DNA from: Acidobacteriaceae bacterium
GTDB lineage: Bacteria > Acidobacteriota > Terriglobia > Terriglobales > Acidobacteriaceae
Direction of reading: 5' to 3'
Length of the DNA: 64,000 nucleotides
Assembly (NCBI GenBank): GCA_003165075.1
Contig: PLSM01000090.1
Span: 1 to 64,000 of the forward strand
The notes under the pieces: generated by a model
Told to the model about the DNA's origin: nothing
What the model saw: the letters and a program-made list of their open reading frames with translations, nothing else
Database searches by the model: none
In this document: positions 1-9,550 of the stretch, in pieces
How the letters are laid out: each line of letters opens with the position of its first letter
Position numbering within the stretch: position 1 is the first letter of the stretch
Translations under genes and position numbers: made by a program

Positions 1-1696
1 TCGTGTACGTGCCCCGGTGATGCTCAAGATACAACTCATCGCTCCATGTTGGAACGGTTATCTTGCCTGGAGCCGGCGCCGGCAAGGAAAGATCCCCTCT
101 CGCCGCGATGCCGTAATTCCATGTCGGAGAATCGGACGCGATCTTCGCAGCTGCGCCGGTGAAGAAGGATTCAGCAGTTCCGAACTGCGTTTTTGGAAAG
201 ACTCTCTCTGATTGCTCCCAATGTACTCCGCTGTCGAGGACCTCTCGCGCCGTCCCGATTGCGAGCCGGCCGTAGCTGGGGCCGAAGAGGTGCAGCATTT
301 CGCTCTCACCGGGATTCAATGTCACCGCACGCGCAAGGTCGCCGGCAATTTCCGTGGGTTCAATTTCCAAGACGTAGTCGTGCGGAATATACGTCAGCAC
401 GCGACTGCCGTCCGGCGCCTGCCACCAGAACAACTTCAGTGGCAGCTGGTTGACCTCGTTCTCCACCATCTTCTGGGTAAGGAAGTAGCTGATCCCGGAC
501 TTCTTGTACACCTGCGGCAACTGCCAGTTATAGCCAAACGAATCAGGGTTCCACCCAACATGCACGTCGACGCCGAATTTGCTGTGAAGATAACGGGTGC
601 CGACGAGCAACTGCCGCACCTCCGACTCACCATCCGGCATGTTCAAATCTGGCTCGATCCACATGCCTCCCACAAGCTCCCAACGGCCCTCTTTGACGCG
701 CTCCTGGATATCGTGAAACGTACCAGGAAACTTGGTTTCCATCCAATCGCTATACTGAGACGCGGATTGTGCGAACGCGTAATCAGGATATTCATTCATG
801 AGCCGGAGCGCATTGGCAAAGGTGAAATGGACCTGATCCACGGTCTCTGTCCATGTCCACAGCCACGCTGCGTCGATGTGCGCATTCCCGGTCATGTGAA
901 TCAGGTAATGTTTTAGGGTGGGCCGAAGCGGTTCGAGGTTGGCCTGTGCTTTCAGAAGCGAGGCATCGAAGGCTGCCTGATTGTTCGTGTCAAGCGCAGC
1001 AATGTCGATGGCTTCGACCGTGGACTCGAGAACCTCTTCTTGTGTCCCCAGCTCTGTTTGATCCTTGGTGATTGCGGGAAGTATTTCCGCGGCCGATAAC
1101 AGTTCGGTCCGTAGGTCGTCTGGATCGGGCCTGGCTGCAGTGGGATCGATCGTCAACTCCGCACCGTTTATGCTCTTCCCAAGTTGAGTTGCCAGCAGCT
1201 TTACTGCAATGAGTACCTTCTGTCCCGGCTTTGCGCTTTCAAACAACAGTTGGCGCTCCAGATGCTGACCCTCCGCGATGCGAATGCCGTTGAAGTAGAC
1301 AACCTGATACGCATATTCGGGCCCTGGGCCTTGACTGGCAAGTGACAGTTTGAACCACACTCTGGCTCCGCTTAGGTCATAGCCGTCCAGATTCTGAGGC
1401 ACCGTCAGCCAACTGCGCAACCAAATTGGTTTGTCCGGTGCCTGGAAAGGAAGCTCAGCCGTTTGCCAACCATTGCTATTGAGGTCAGTGCGCTCGCCAT
1501 TCTCAATATCGCCGAGATGGTATTGCCAATGGGTCGCCGGAATGATTTCGATCGCGCCTAGGCGCTCCAGAACTGATCGTCCCCTGGGGGAGAAGCGATA
1601 AGGTTCCGCTGGAGCCGATTGCGCCGTGACACCATGGAGATCAACGAGAAGCACCGCATAGCACAAAAGGCCGACGAACTTACCCGGAAGTTTCAC
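1..1696 (-). CDS. GH38 alpha-mannosidase, secreted, C-terminus outside window
   Basis: Retaining alpha-mannosidase of family GH38; 565 residues are visible and the gene runs off the left edge. It starts at a GTG (1696) with an AAGGAG box six bases upstream, and begins with a Sec signal peptide ending near TAQS. An N-terminal beta-sandwich region (about 50-200) precedes the catalytic barrel. The barrel shows the GH38 zinc motif NAHIDAAWLW (His273, Asp275), the WIEPDLNMPDGES stretch and GWNPDSFGYN, whose Asp385 matches the family nucleophile. It is the last visible gene of a minus-strand run with the GH3 gene at 3293 and the gene at 1760 (63-base gap), so it probably trims mannosides in the periplasm. 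The family call is firm; the substrate linkage is not known. Confidence 0.9.
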   Translation of the reverse strand, partial: MKLPGKFVGLLCYAVLLVDLHGVTAQSAPAEPYRFSPRGRSVLERLGAIEIIPATHWQYHLGDIENGERTDLNSNGWQTAELPFQAPDKPIWLRSWLTVPQNLDGYDLSGARVWFKLSLASQGPGPEYAYQVVYFNGIRIAEGQHLERQLLFESAKPGQKVLIAVKLLATQLGKSINGAELTIDPTAARPDPDDLRTELLSAAEILPAITKDQTELGTQEEVLESTVEAIDIAALDTNNQAAFDASLLKAQANLEPLRPTLKHYLIHMTGNAHIDAAWLWTWTETVDQVHFTFANALRLMNEYPDYAFAQSASQYSDWMETKFPGTFHDIQERVKEGRWELVGGMWIEPDLNMPDGESEVRQLLVGTRYLHSKFGVDVHVGWNPDSFGYNWQLPQVYKKSGISYFLTQKMVENEVNQLPLKLFWWQAPDGSRVLTYIPHDYVLEIEPTEIAGDLARAVTLNPGESEMLHLFGPSYGRLAIGTAREVLDSGVHWEQSERVFPKTQFGTAESFFTGAAAKIASDSPTWNYGIAARGDLSLPAPAPGKITVPTWSDELYLEHHRGTYT

Positions 1697-1759
1697 GAAA
1701 TGCTCCTTAAGCAACCTTCAAAAATCCTCGTGCGCGCATTGCTTGCGGCCGCTTGTTCT

Positions 1760-2953
1760 CTATTGACTGCCGGCTGAGAGAAAGCTCTCGCATCCACGCG
1801 CCGGAATCGAAAAAGCCTGTCGGGCATCTGTTCCATAGAAGTTGAGTGCGTCTCCATTAACCTCGACACCACGAACTGAGCTTACCCGATCAGGTAGCTT
1901 GAACAGGAACATCAAATACCGCGCCGTCTTTGCTCCATTGCCCGGAATAACACACCAACTGGGTGTGTCAAACAGTCGTCCACGACGTAAAGTCTCCTCG
2001 CGTCCTATGGGAAGGGGCGTCGTGCCAAATTCCATTCCCCGCGCCTGGGTCGTACCATTCCAAGGCCGATCCGTGCGCACGCAATTTTCTTCCCAGACCA
2101 TCATCCATGGAAAATCTCCGCGGCGGAAACAGTATCCCACGCCGATGCGCCACTTCCCATTCACGGCAAGTATGTACTCCACCTGACGCCCAGGATCGAG
2201 CAGAACCGCGGCAGTAACGCCCTTTCCACGAACTGCGAACGGCTGCCGGAGATCGGCCACGCCATTCTGTGGTTGCTGAAGAGGTACATATGGCCAGCTG
2301 AATTGCTCGTCATTCGCCACCAGGGAATCGTCTCCGTAGCCGCTCGGCGCGGTGAGCCCATGCACGGCCGAGGCAACGAAGGTCGCTTCCTTCTGATTCA
2401 CAAACGGCGGCCCAAACGTCGCATGCTGTACCCAGTCGCATACGTGATCGATGCCGCGTTGATTCTTCACTGTCTCTTCGATGTAGGCGACGCTCTCCAT
2501 CTTGCCGAGCTGGATCTTTCGTTCGAAGTCCAGATGGGCGATGGGCAAACGGACATTCCACTGGCACGCGGCTCCTTCCTGATTTTCAGGCGTCGTAACA
2601 ACCCAGCGCTTGGTTGAGGCTTCGCCATGCAAAGTGAGTCCAGTTGCCGCTTCTGTGGCCGATGGCGCGCCAAAATAGTCAAGGCAAAGGGCGTGTCCGG
2701 TAAATCCCGCAGTCTGTGTCAGATCTTCGGGGCGCCTTTCGCTCGCCTTTTCATACCTCCACGGCGATTCCCACAGCACATTTCGCGACAAAGCGACACT
2801 TGACTCAGCGAACCGGAAGTCTGCCAGGTGCCCGCCGTTAGCGAGGACAGTCAATTCGACCAGTCCGTTTTCCAGCCGGGTTACATCATGACCATCCCAG
2901 TCGCTGCTTCGATATGTGCCTTGCAGAAGCACCTTCTCTGAGGTCTCTTTCAC
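1760..2953 (-). CDS. Uncharacterised protein, possibly galactose-mutarotase-like
   Basis: A 397-residue protein without a signal peptide, so probably cytoplasmic. The start is a GTG with GGAGG nine bases upstream. I do not recognise a characterised family. The beta-rich pattern with paired aromatic and His residues (for example CDWVQHATFGPPF near 172-184) suggests an aldose-1-epimerase/mutarotase-like sandwich, but this is inference. It lies between GH3 and GH38 genes in the same orientation, so a role in handling a released sugar is plausible. A mutilated paralogue carrying a signal peptide sits at 39024-39867 and shares residues 81-207 and 304-397 of this protein, which shows the family was once present twice in this region. 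Confidence 0.7.
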   Translation of the reverse strand: MKETSEKVLLQGTYRSSDWDGHDVTRLENGLVELTVLANGGHLADFRFAESSVALSRNVLWESPWRYEKASERRPEDLTQTAGFTGHALCLDYFGAPSATEAATGLTLHGEASTKRWVVTTPENQEGAACQWNVRLPIAHLDFERKIQLGKMESVAYIEETVKNQRGIDHVCDWVQHATFGPPFVNQKEATFVASAVHGLTAPSGYGDDSLVANDEQFSWPYVPLQQPQNGVADLRQPFAVRGKGVTAAVLLDPGRQVEYILAVNGKWRIGVGYCFRRGDFPWMMVWEENCVRTDRPWNGTTQARGMEFGTTPLPIGREETLRRGRLFDTPSWCVIPGNGAKTARYLMFLFKLPDRVSSVRGVEVNGDALNFYGTDARQAFSIPARGCESFLSAGSQ

Positions 2954-2957
2954 AGAG

Positions 2958-3146
2958 TCATACCTCCATCTTCGAAGGCTGGAGAAACCACAGCAGAAAC
3001 CGGTGTACTAGTGGAGCGATGCCGTCGCGGCTTTGCGTATTAACCGATCCAGTTTTCCGGCGAGGTCCTGTTTGATCGAATAGCCCGCGTCCCCACTGAT
3101 CCGTAGATTCGGACGCGGACGTGGGAAGGTTGCCATCGTATAACAT
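2958..3146 (-). CDS. Possible 62-residue small ORF or gene remnant
   Basis: A short ORF with a good GGAGG box upstream of its ATG. It ends four bases before the GTG of the 1760-2953 gene, so it could be translated and coupled to it. The product has no recognisable domain and an ordinary soluble composition. Another frame over the same DNA (start 3136) also reads as a plausible short peptide, so this may be the shuffled remains of a gene rather than a functional leader. Low certainty. Confidence 0.25.
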   Translation of the reverse strand: MLYDGNLPTSASESTDQWGRGLFDQTGPRRKTGSVNTQSRDGIAPLVHRFLLWFLQPSKMEV

Positions 3147-3193
3147 GAGCGTCCTCCAAAAGAGAATTGATTCTTAGCGCTTCAACGCGTAAT

Positions 3194-3268
3194 TTGGTCA
3201 CGGAGAAGAGTTGACCAAGATCTCCGTTTCGGCCGGCCGAGGTTCTCGGATCTCTCCGGATGAACCTC
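3194..3268. repeat. Two inverted repeats between GH3 and downstream gene
   Basis: TTGGTCA (3194-3200) pairs with TGACCAA (3212-3218) around an 11-base centre, an operator-like dyad. GAGGTTC (3239-3245) pairs with GAACCTC (3262-3268), with an inner CGGA/TCCG stem, forming a hairpin just past the GH3 stop codon on the minus strand. No T-run follows, so it is not a standard terminator. It may give mRNA processing or partial termination inside this minus-strand gene run. Confidence 0.4.
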
Positions 3269-3292
3269 AAAATGAATCATGAGAGCCGTGAA

Positions 3293-5581
3293 CTACGCCT
3301 TCAGCACAAGATCGGCACTCAATGTGGCGTCAGAAGAGCCGCCTACCCATACAGTGATTTCGCCTGGTTCAACTACCCAGCGCTGCCATTCATTCCAGAC
3401 GGCAAGCTGATCTTGCGGCAAGTGGAACGTAGCCGTTCGAACTTCCCCCGGGACAAGATGAATACGAGAAAATCCCTTCAATGACTTGACGGGAGTCTCC
3501 ACCGTTGTCACGTGTTCGCGCACATAGAGCTGGACCACCTCGTCTCCGGCGACTGTTCCGGTGTTGCGAACGTCGACGGAGATGACGATATCGTCTTTGC
3601 TGTGTGCTTTCGGGGGCTTGACTACGAGGTTGTCATAGCCGAATGTCGTGTAACTCAGTCCAAAACCGAATGGGTAAAGGGGCTTGATATCTCCGTCGAC
3701 ATACTCCTCCTCTTTGGATGGGTCATAGTTGTAAAAATCAGGGAGTTGGCCGACGGTTTTCGGGAAGGAAACGGCAAGACGACCCGCCGGGTTGTTGTCT
3801 CCGAAGAGCGTTTCTGCGATTGCAGTTCCACCGAACTCTGCAGGGAACCAGGCTTCGAGGATTGCCGGAACGTGGCGACTCGCCCATGGGATGGTCAATG
3901 GACGCCCATTCTGCAAGACAAGGACGACCGGATTTCCAGTGGCTATTATGGCCTCCAGCAAAGCCTCCTGATTGCCGGGGAGGTCGAGGTTCGAACGATC
4001 TTTGCCCTCTCCTGAAATTTCCGTCCATTCTCCAAGTCCAAGGATCACGACCTCTGCATCTTTGGCTTTGGCGACCGCGGCGGGTATTTCCTTGCCTTCG
4101 TCGAAGAGAATTGTGGCACCCGGCACAATTTCCGTTATCCCGCGGAGCATGCTAATCTTCGCGCCTGCATCTTCATCTGCATAGTCCCCATATCGTGCGA
4201 CATCGGCGTTCGGCCCGATCACGGCGATCCTTTTCAGGGACTTGGAAAGCGGTAGGAGACGACCCTCGTTCTTTAATAGCGTCATCGACTGGCGGGCTGA
4301 CTCCAAAGAGAGGTCCAGGTGAGCCTGCGACCGGCGAACCTTGGCGTCAAGACTTGGGTCGACAGTTGGCCGATCGAAGAGTCCTAGCTCAAACTTGACA
4401 CGGAGAACCGCCGAGACCGCGCGGTCAAGTGCCGCCGCCGAAAGTTTGCCGTCATGCATCCCACTGATAATGGCGCCTTGAAACACGTCGTGATCAAAGT
4501 CGTAGAACTGCATATCGACGCCGGAGTTGAGCGCAAGCCAAACTGATTCTTTCGGCGATGATGTAACCCGGTGATCTTCATTCAGCCGGCGGATAGCGCC
4601 CAGATCAGAGATGGTAAAGCCCTGGAAGCCCCATTCGTGGCGCAGTATCTTAATTAAGATTAGCGGGCTAGCAGTCATCGGAATGCCGTCAATCTCGTGG
4701 TATCCGACCATCACCGCCTTCGCATGGCCCTCGCGGATCGCTGGCTCAAACGACTTCAGCATGACCATGCGGAGCTCACGTTCTCCAATGTGAACGGGCG
4801 AGGTATTCTTTCCGCTCTCCGGCGAACCGTGACCGACAAAATGCTTCGGCTCGGCGACCAATGTGTGGTCTGTGTTGAGCGAATCTCCTTGCGCCCCCTG
4901 GACGTAAGCCAGTCCGAGTTGTCCGGTCAGATAGGGGTCCTCCCCCAGGTTCTCCGCAACCCTACCCCAGCGCGGTTCACGCGCCAAATCCAAAACCGGT
5001 GCCAAGATCATCACGACACCATTTGCCCGCGCTTCGGCTGCGATCGCCGCCCCAGTTTTCCTCGCAATCTCAGGGTTGAATGTTGCCCCGAGATTGATCG
5101 GCGCGGGAAAGATTGTTCCACCTGGATATCCGTGCAGCCCCTCTTCAATAAACATGACTGGAATCCCGAGCCGCGTATTCTTAATAACCCATTTCTGAAT
5201 TGCATTGGAGAGTTCCGGCGAGGGATAGAGGTCATGGATACCGCCAACACCGGTGTCTCCCCAAAGTTGTCGAGCCTGCTCCGGTTTAAATCCGTTCTTC
5301 TTCAGGGCATTGATGTCATCATGGAACTCATGCACAGAACGGAAGACGCCTGCATACATATCCAATTGCCGGGCCTTCTCTTCAAGGGTCATGCGGGATA
5401 GCAGATCCTTGACGCGTTCCTCAATGGGAAGATGTGCCTGTTTGTACGGAGCATTGGGGGGCACATCCGTATGGGCGCTCCCGGTTTGCATCCCCGCAGC
5501 GGCCAAAGACAACGAGTCAATTGCTGGAATGGCAGCGCCCGCTGCCAGAAGCTTCAGAACCTTACGCCGGGTCAACGCCAT
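3293..5581 (-). CDS. GH3 beta-glycosidase, Tat-exported
   Basis: Family GH3 exo-beta-glycosidase (glucosidase/xylosidase type), 762 residues from the ATG at 5581. That start is chosen because AAAGGAGAGAAGG precedes it and the protein then opens with a twin-arginine signal, TRRKVLKLLAAGAA; an upstream ATG at 5632 adds only a poor extension. The barrel contains APVLDLAREPRWGR, GEDPYLTG, KHF (Lys246, His247) and GFTISDLG with Asp326 as expected nucleophile. The C-terminal sandwich has GGTAIAETLFGDNNPAGRL, followed by a fibronectin-III-like domain from about 650. It is divergent from the TonB receptor at 6105 across a region with two strong palindromes, so the two may be co-regulated. Activity on beta-glucosides or beta-xylosides is inferred from the family only. 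Confidence 0.92.
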   Translation of the reverse strand: MALTRRKVLKLLAAGAAIPAIDSLSLAAAGMQTGSAHTDVPPNAPYKQAHLPIEERVKDLLSRMTLEEKARQLDMYAGVFRSVHEFHDDINALKKNGFKPEQARQLWGDTGVGGIHDLYPSPELSNAIQKWVIKNTRLGIPVMFIEEGLHGYPGGTIFPAPINLGATFNPEIARKTGAAIAAEARANGVVMILAPVLDLAREPRWGRVAENLGEDPYLTGQLGLAYVQGAQGDSLNTDHTLVAEPKHFVGHGSPESGKNTSPVHIGERELRMVMLKSFEPAIREGHAKAVMVGYHEIDGIPMTASPLILIKILRHEWGFQGFTISDLGAIRRLNEDHRVTSSPKESVWLALNSGVDMQFYDFDHDVFQGAIISGMHDGKLSAAALDRAVSAVLRVKFELGLFDRPTVDPSLDAKVRRSQAHLDLSLESARQSMTLLKNEGRLLPLSKSLKRIAVIGPNADVARYGDYADEDAGAKISMLRGITEIVPGATILFDEGKEIPAAVAKAKDAEVVILGLGEWTEISGEGKDRSNLDLPGNQEALLEAIIATGNPVVLVLQNGRPLTIPWASRHVPAILEAWFPAEFGGTAIAETLFGDNNPAGRLAVSFPKTVGQLPDFYNYDPSKEEEYVDGDIKPLYPFGFGLSYTTFGYDNLVVKPPKAHSKDDIVISVDVRNTGTVAGDEVVQLYVREHVTTVETPVKSLKGFSRIHLVPGEVRTATFHLPQDQLAVWNEWQRWVVEPGEITVWVGGSSDATLSADLVLKA

Positions 5582-5848
5582 CTTCCTTCTCTCCTTTGCC
5601 ATTTGACCGAATTTCACCTCCGCGGTCCGCAAGCTTCATTCAGATCGTTTCTTGGCCTGGATGCTACGAACAGAACTAAACCGGGTTCAACCCGCAACCG
5701 AAAGCCAAATCTCCAAGATTGGACGATTCGAGGATTCAAGCCAGCCCCCCTCTTGCGATGGCAAGATTGCGCTCCGTTCGAGAAGAGCAAAAGGCCATGA
5801 ATGCGATCGACCAAAGTTCGAAGCGCCTAACCTGGATGAGCACCTCGA

Positions 5849-5862
5849 TGGCAACGTTGCCA
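5849..5862. promoter_or_regulatory. Palindromic operator, LacI-like (distal copy)
   Basis: TGGCAACGTTGCCA is a perfect 14-base palindrome with a central CG step, as in many LacI-family operators. It lies in the 523-base divergent gap between the GH3 gene (start 5581) and the TonB receptor (start 6105). The same motif recurs 195 bases downstream, within a longer imperfect direct repeat, so a looped repressor contact is plausible. Confidence 0.6.
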
Positions 5863-6001
5863 TAATTCAAGCGATGGTACACGAACATTCTGGATGTGGC
5901 AAGGTCCCTTGAAGCAATTTCTCAAACTCCAGTATTGGCCGTGTTTTCTCGCATTTGGGGCGAGATTCCCTGGTCTGTCGCAAAGAAGAGTTAAAAACAT
6001 C

Positions 6002-6030
6002 TTGACAGAATGCGCGCTCTAGTAGTATCC
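6002..6030 (+). promoter_or_regulatory. Probable sigma-70 promoter of TonB receptor gene
   Basis: A consensus TTGACA (6002-6007) lies 75 bases upstream of the receptor RBS. The -10 is weaker: GTATCC at 17-base spacing or TAGTAT at 15. The palindrome at 6044 lies just past the predicted start of transcription, the classic repressor position. Confidence 0.45.
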
Positions 6031-6043
6031 ATTAACGACATTG

Positions 6044-6057
6044 TGGCAACGATGCCA
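6044..6057. promoter_or_regulatory. Palindromic operator, LacI-like (proximal copy)
   Basis: TGGCAACGATGCCA matches the palindrome at 5849 with one change. The sequence after it (CATAAGTCGAGCACTGGTAC) also resembles that after the distal copy, so a unit of about 45 bases is duplicated. It sits about 47 bases upstream of the receptor start region and downstream of the TTGACA box. Confidence 0.6.
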
Positions 6058-6104
6058 TAAGTCGAGCACTGGTACATGAATGCTCTTTGAGGAGACCAGA
6101 CCCA

Positions 6105-9100
6105 ATGGAAAAACTTCGCATTAGCCAGGTCCTGTGCATAGCGATTGCTATCGTTCTTGTGGCCCTCGCCAGCAGCACGTACGCCCAAAACACCAATATC
6201 GGGGCTATCAGTGGGGTAGTAACGGATCCCACGGGCGCGGTGGTCCCAGATGCAGCCGTAACCGTCACCAATCAAAGCACAAATGTCTCGAACACTGTGA
6301 CTACTGGAAGTGAAGGCTTTTACTCATTGGAGTCGCTAACTGCCGGGCAGTATACCGTGACCGTATTGAAAGCGGGGTTCGAACAAAGCATTACCAAGGA
6401 TATGCAGATCGATCCGGGTATGCGCCGTGCAAACAATGTGACGCTGAAGGTCGGTAGCACGTCCACGGGGATAACGGTCACTGCCGATGCCGTACAGGTA
6501 AATACTGAAACCTCGGAAAGCAGCGGCACGATTACTGCTGAGCAGATCGACGATATCCTGCTCAATGGTAGGAACTTCCTGAGCTTAGCGAGCCTGATTC
6601 CCGGCGTTGCCAACTTGAATGGTGCCGATGCACTGAGCACAGGCGGTGTGAGCACCAATACTCCGCTCATCATCAATGGTGGCTCGCAGGAATACCAAGC
6701 CTATACCGTGGATGGGATCGGTCTCAATATCGGCAGCATGGGCGACGTTGACATCCAGCCGACCGTCGATGGGATCGCTGAGATGCGTGTTGTCAAAGAC
6801 AACTATAGTGCCAAATACGGGTACACCGGCTCAGGCCAGGTCATGACGGAGACAAAGAGTGGGACCAAGACCTATCACGGGACGGCATGGGAGTATTTGC
6901 GCAACAATGACTTCGATGCGAATAACTATTTTTCAACATCCTCACCGGCACTCCATCAGAATATCTTCGGTTATACGTTTGGCGGCCCGGTCGTTATTCC
7001 AAAGATCTTCAACACCGATCATAGCAAGAAGACGTTCTTCTTCGCCTCAAATCAATGGCAGATCATAAGCGACGGGCAAGTCGTGACCGGCGCGGTTTTC
7101 CCCCAGGCCATGCGCAATGGGGACTTCAGCGCCGACCCAACCCTCTCTGGCTCCCTCGCATTGGATGCTCATAGCCAGGCGCTTCTGGCCTCCGAAGGGA
7201 AAACGAACTGCATTACGGGCCCAACGTCAATCGATCCCAATTGCTTCGACTCTGTTGCTGTGGCGCTGATGAAGGCCTATTGGCCTCTGCCAAACAATCC
7301 GACCGCAGGGTTCAACAACTACATCAATGAAGGCCCGCTAACGACAACCCAGACCAACTGGCAGTACCGCGCCGATCACGCCATCAATGAAAAGAACTCT
7401 TTGATGGCACGCGTCTTATACCAGGAGGTGAAGAAAGGGTTCCCCAACGCTGGCAACAACCCTGCCCCAACCCAGACTGAAAAGTACTACACCACAGGTC
7501 TGAACGCCCTGGTTCGGCTATCCACCTCCTTCACGCCGAATCTGCTGAATTCGCTTTCTCTCGCCGAGGCGTATGACAAGCCAAGACTCTATGCAACCGG
7601 TACCCTGCCGACTGGAGTTACTATTCAGCAGGCACTTCCCTCTGACCCCCTAAACCGTATACCGAATATTTCGATATCAAACGGCTGGGCAGGTATGGGA
7701 ATCTCCCAACTCCCTGTTACGGCCTCTGACGGCGAAGGTATTGCGGGAGATGACGTAACTTGGGTCAAAGGACAACATGTGCTTCAGGGCGGTGCCCTTT
7801 ATATCTTCGGCATCAAGCGACAAACTGGTAATGGAATCCCTCAGGGGGTCTTTTCCTTCTCTGGCAACCATACTGGTGATGCTGCTGCAGATTATCTTTT
7901 AGGACTCGATACTACATATAGCCAAGGATCAGTCCAGTTGATTGGAAATGCTCACTTCAGGCAAGGAGAGGCCTATGTGCAGGACGATTGGAAGGTACAG
8001 CGCCGCTTGAGCCTCAATCTGGGTTTGCGTTGGATCTACTATTCTTCCGACTCGATGAGCGGAGATCAGGTCACAGCTTTCCGTTCGGCGCTTTACAACG
8101 CTGCGCAGGCTCCCGTGGTGAACGTAGATGGCAGTCTTGTTCTTAACAGCGCGAATGTCCCTGTCGATAGCTTAGGACAGCCGGCCAACTTATTGAACGG
8201 CCTAGTTTTCGCAGGACAAAATGGCATTCCAAGTGGCTTCTTCATCCCCAAAAAGACGAACTTCGCTCCACGGGTCGGCTTTAACTATGATCTAAGAGGC
8301 GATGGAGCCACCACGGTACGCGGTGGGTATGGAATCGGATACACGCGGAGGCCCCTTCAGCAGATATTTAATGCGTGGGGGTCAAACCCTCCTTATAACC
8401 CCAGCGCCAACATCCTAAATAGCCTTTTGAGCAATGGAACTGCGGGGGGGGTGGCGAAGGCGCCTACAACGCAGAGCCTGCAGCAGGACGATGCACACTT
8501 TACGCCGGCAATGGTTTCAACGTATAGCCTGACACTCGAACACCAATTGGCACGCAGTACAGTGTTTAGCGTTGGCTATGTTGGCAGTCAGGGCCGTCAT
8601 CTGGGTAGCGGCGTTGACGAGAACCAGCCATTGTCTGTTTCTAGCCCTAGCGTCTCAGGGTGTCTGCTTCCCGGCCAATCTCCTTTATCACTCTATGACT
8701 ACGACCCTTGCATCAACACCGGAGCTTCATCGCCTGATTACACCCGACCCTATCAGGGCTATAGCAGCATGTCGGATCATGGAACCGACTACGGAACCTC
8801 AAACTATAATGCGTTGCAGACTGGATTGGTCTACAAGGATCACGGGACGCAGGTCAACATAGGCTATACGTGGAGCAAGACTCTTGCGGACTGCGGTTCC
8901 TACGATGAAAATGATGGCTCTTCTTTTGGCTGCACTGCCCAAAACTCCTTGAATTTCAAAGCTGAATATGGACCGCCTAACTACGATTTCACACATGACT
9001 TCACCACTTCCTGGGTCTATCCCATTCCGTTCTTTCGTGACGGCAGTGAGGCCGCAAAACTTGCGTTGGGTAATTGGACTTTTGGCGGCATATTCTTATT

Positions 9101-9491
9101 CCAAAGTGGCTTCGCTGTTAGCACTTGGAATGACAACGGCAATGCTGGCCTGGATTACCGTCCAGATCAGGTATCGAAGCCTTCACGTATTGGGAAGGTG
9201 GGCGAGTGGTTCAACACCGCGGCCTTCGTCGAGCCAGGTAATGGGCTTTACGGAGATGCGCGCAATGGAAACATTCGTGGACCGAGCCAGACTGCCGTTA
9301 ACACATCCCTGTATAAGACCTTCCCGGTCGGGGAGCGCTTCGGTATTCAATTCAGGGCAGAAGCCTTTAATGTCTTTAACAAGGCGAACTTCAGCCAGGT
9401 AGACGCTGGTCTTGGCGACGGTGCCTATGGGCAGATCATTACCGCACATGACCCGCGCATCATGGAGTTCGCACTGAAGCTCACCTATTAG
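6105..9491 (+). CDS. TonB-dependent receptor, Oar-like, with carboxypeptidase-regulatory domain
   Basis: Outer-membrane receptor of 1128 residues for energised uptake of large ligands, here probably oligosaccharides. The ATG at 6105 follows GAGGAG at good spacing. A Sec signal ends at about STYAQ. Residues 30-115 form a carboxypeptidase-regulatory-like fold (SGVVTDPTGAVVPDAAV, GFYSLESLTAGQYTV). A plug domain follows, with the LNGRNFLSLASLIPG motif and a DNYSAKYG stretch, then the long beta-barrel. The chain ends in LKLTY, with a terminal aromatic residue as expected for barrel assembly. No SusD partner is present, as is usual in Acidobacteria. A terminator and a GH3 gene follow. An eight-G run lies near 8447 within the intact frame. 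Confidence 0.92.
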   Translation: MEKLRISQVLCIAIAIVLVALASSTYAQNTNIGAISGVVTDPTGAVVPDAAVTVTNQSTNVSNTVTTGSEGFYSLESLTAGQYTVTVLKAGFEQSITKDMQIDPGMRRANNVTLKVGSTSTGITVTADAVQVNTETSESSGTITAEQIDDILLNGRNFLSLASLIPGVANLNGADALSTGGVSTNTPLIINGGSQEYQAYTVDGIGLNIGSMGDVDIQPTVDGIAEMRVVKDNYSAKYGYTGSGQVMTETKSGTKTYHGTAWEYLRNNDFDANNYFSTSSPALHQNIFGYTFGGPVVIPKIFNTDHSKKTFFFASNQWQIISDGQVVTGAVFPQAMRNGDFSADPTLSGSLALDAHSQALLASEGKTNCITGPTSIDPNCFDSVAVALMKAYWPLPNNPTAGFNNYINEGPLTTTQTNWQYRADHAINEKNSLMARVLYQEVKKGFPNAGNNPAPTQTEKYYTTGLNALVRLSTSFTPNLLNSLSLAEAYDKPRLYATGTLPTGVTIQQALPSDPLNRIPNISISNGWAGMGISQLPVTASDGEGIAGDDVTWVKGQHVLQGGALYIFGIKRQTGNGIPQGVFSFSGNHTGDAAADYLLGLDTTYSQGSVQLIGNAHFRQGEAYVQDDWKVQRRLSLNLGLRWIYYSSDSMSGDQVTAFRSALYNAAQAPVVNVDGSLVLNSANVPVDSLGQPANLLNGLVFAGQNGIPSGFFIPKKTNFAPRVGFNYDLRGDGATTVRGGYGIGYTRRPLQQIFNAWGSNPPYNPSANILNSLLSNGTAGGVAKAPTTQSLQQDDAHFTPAMVSTYSLTLEHQLARSTVFSVGYVGSQGRHLGSGVDENQPLSVSSPSVSGCLLPGQSPLSLYDYDPCINTGASSPDYTRPYQGYSSMSDHGTDYGTSNYNALQTGLVYKDHGTQVNIGYTWSKTLADCGSYDENDGSSFGCTAQNSLNFKAEYGPPNYDFTHDFTTSWVYPIPFFRDGSEAAKLALGNWTFGGIFLFQSGFAVSTWNDNGNAGLDYRPDQVSKPSRIGKVGEWFNTAAFVEPGNGLYGDARNGNIRGPSQTAVNTSLYKTFPVGERFGIQFRAEAFNVFNKANFSQVDAGLGDGAYGQIITAHDPRIMEFALKLTY

Positions 9492-9550
9492 GCAAACAGG
9501 GCGTTTCACGTTCTACAAATGCGCCTGGAGCTGGAACAGATCACTTCACC

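Noticed and set aside
212-916. Plus-strand frames at the left edge as genes
   Set aside because: They are antisense shadows of the clearly coding GH38 mannosidase on the minus strand.
8447-8454. Run of eight G in the TonB receptor gene, possible phase-variation tract
   Set aside because: The frame is intact and there is no alternative start or repeat array; a single short run is weak evidence.
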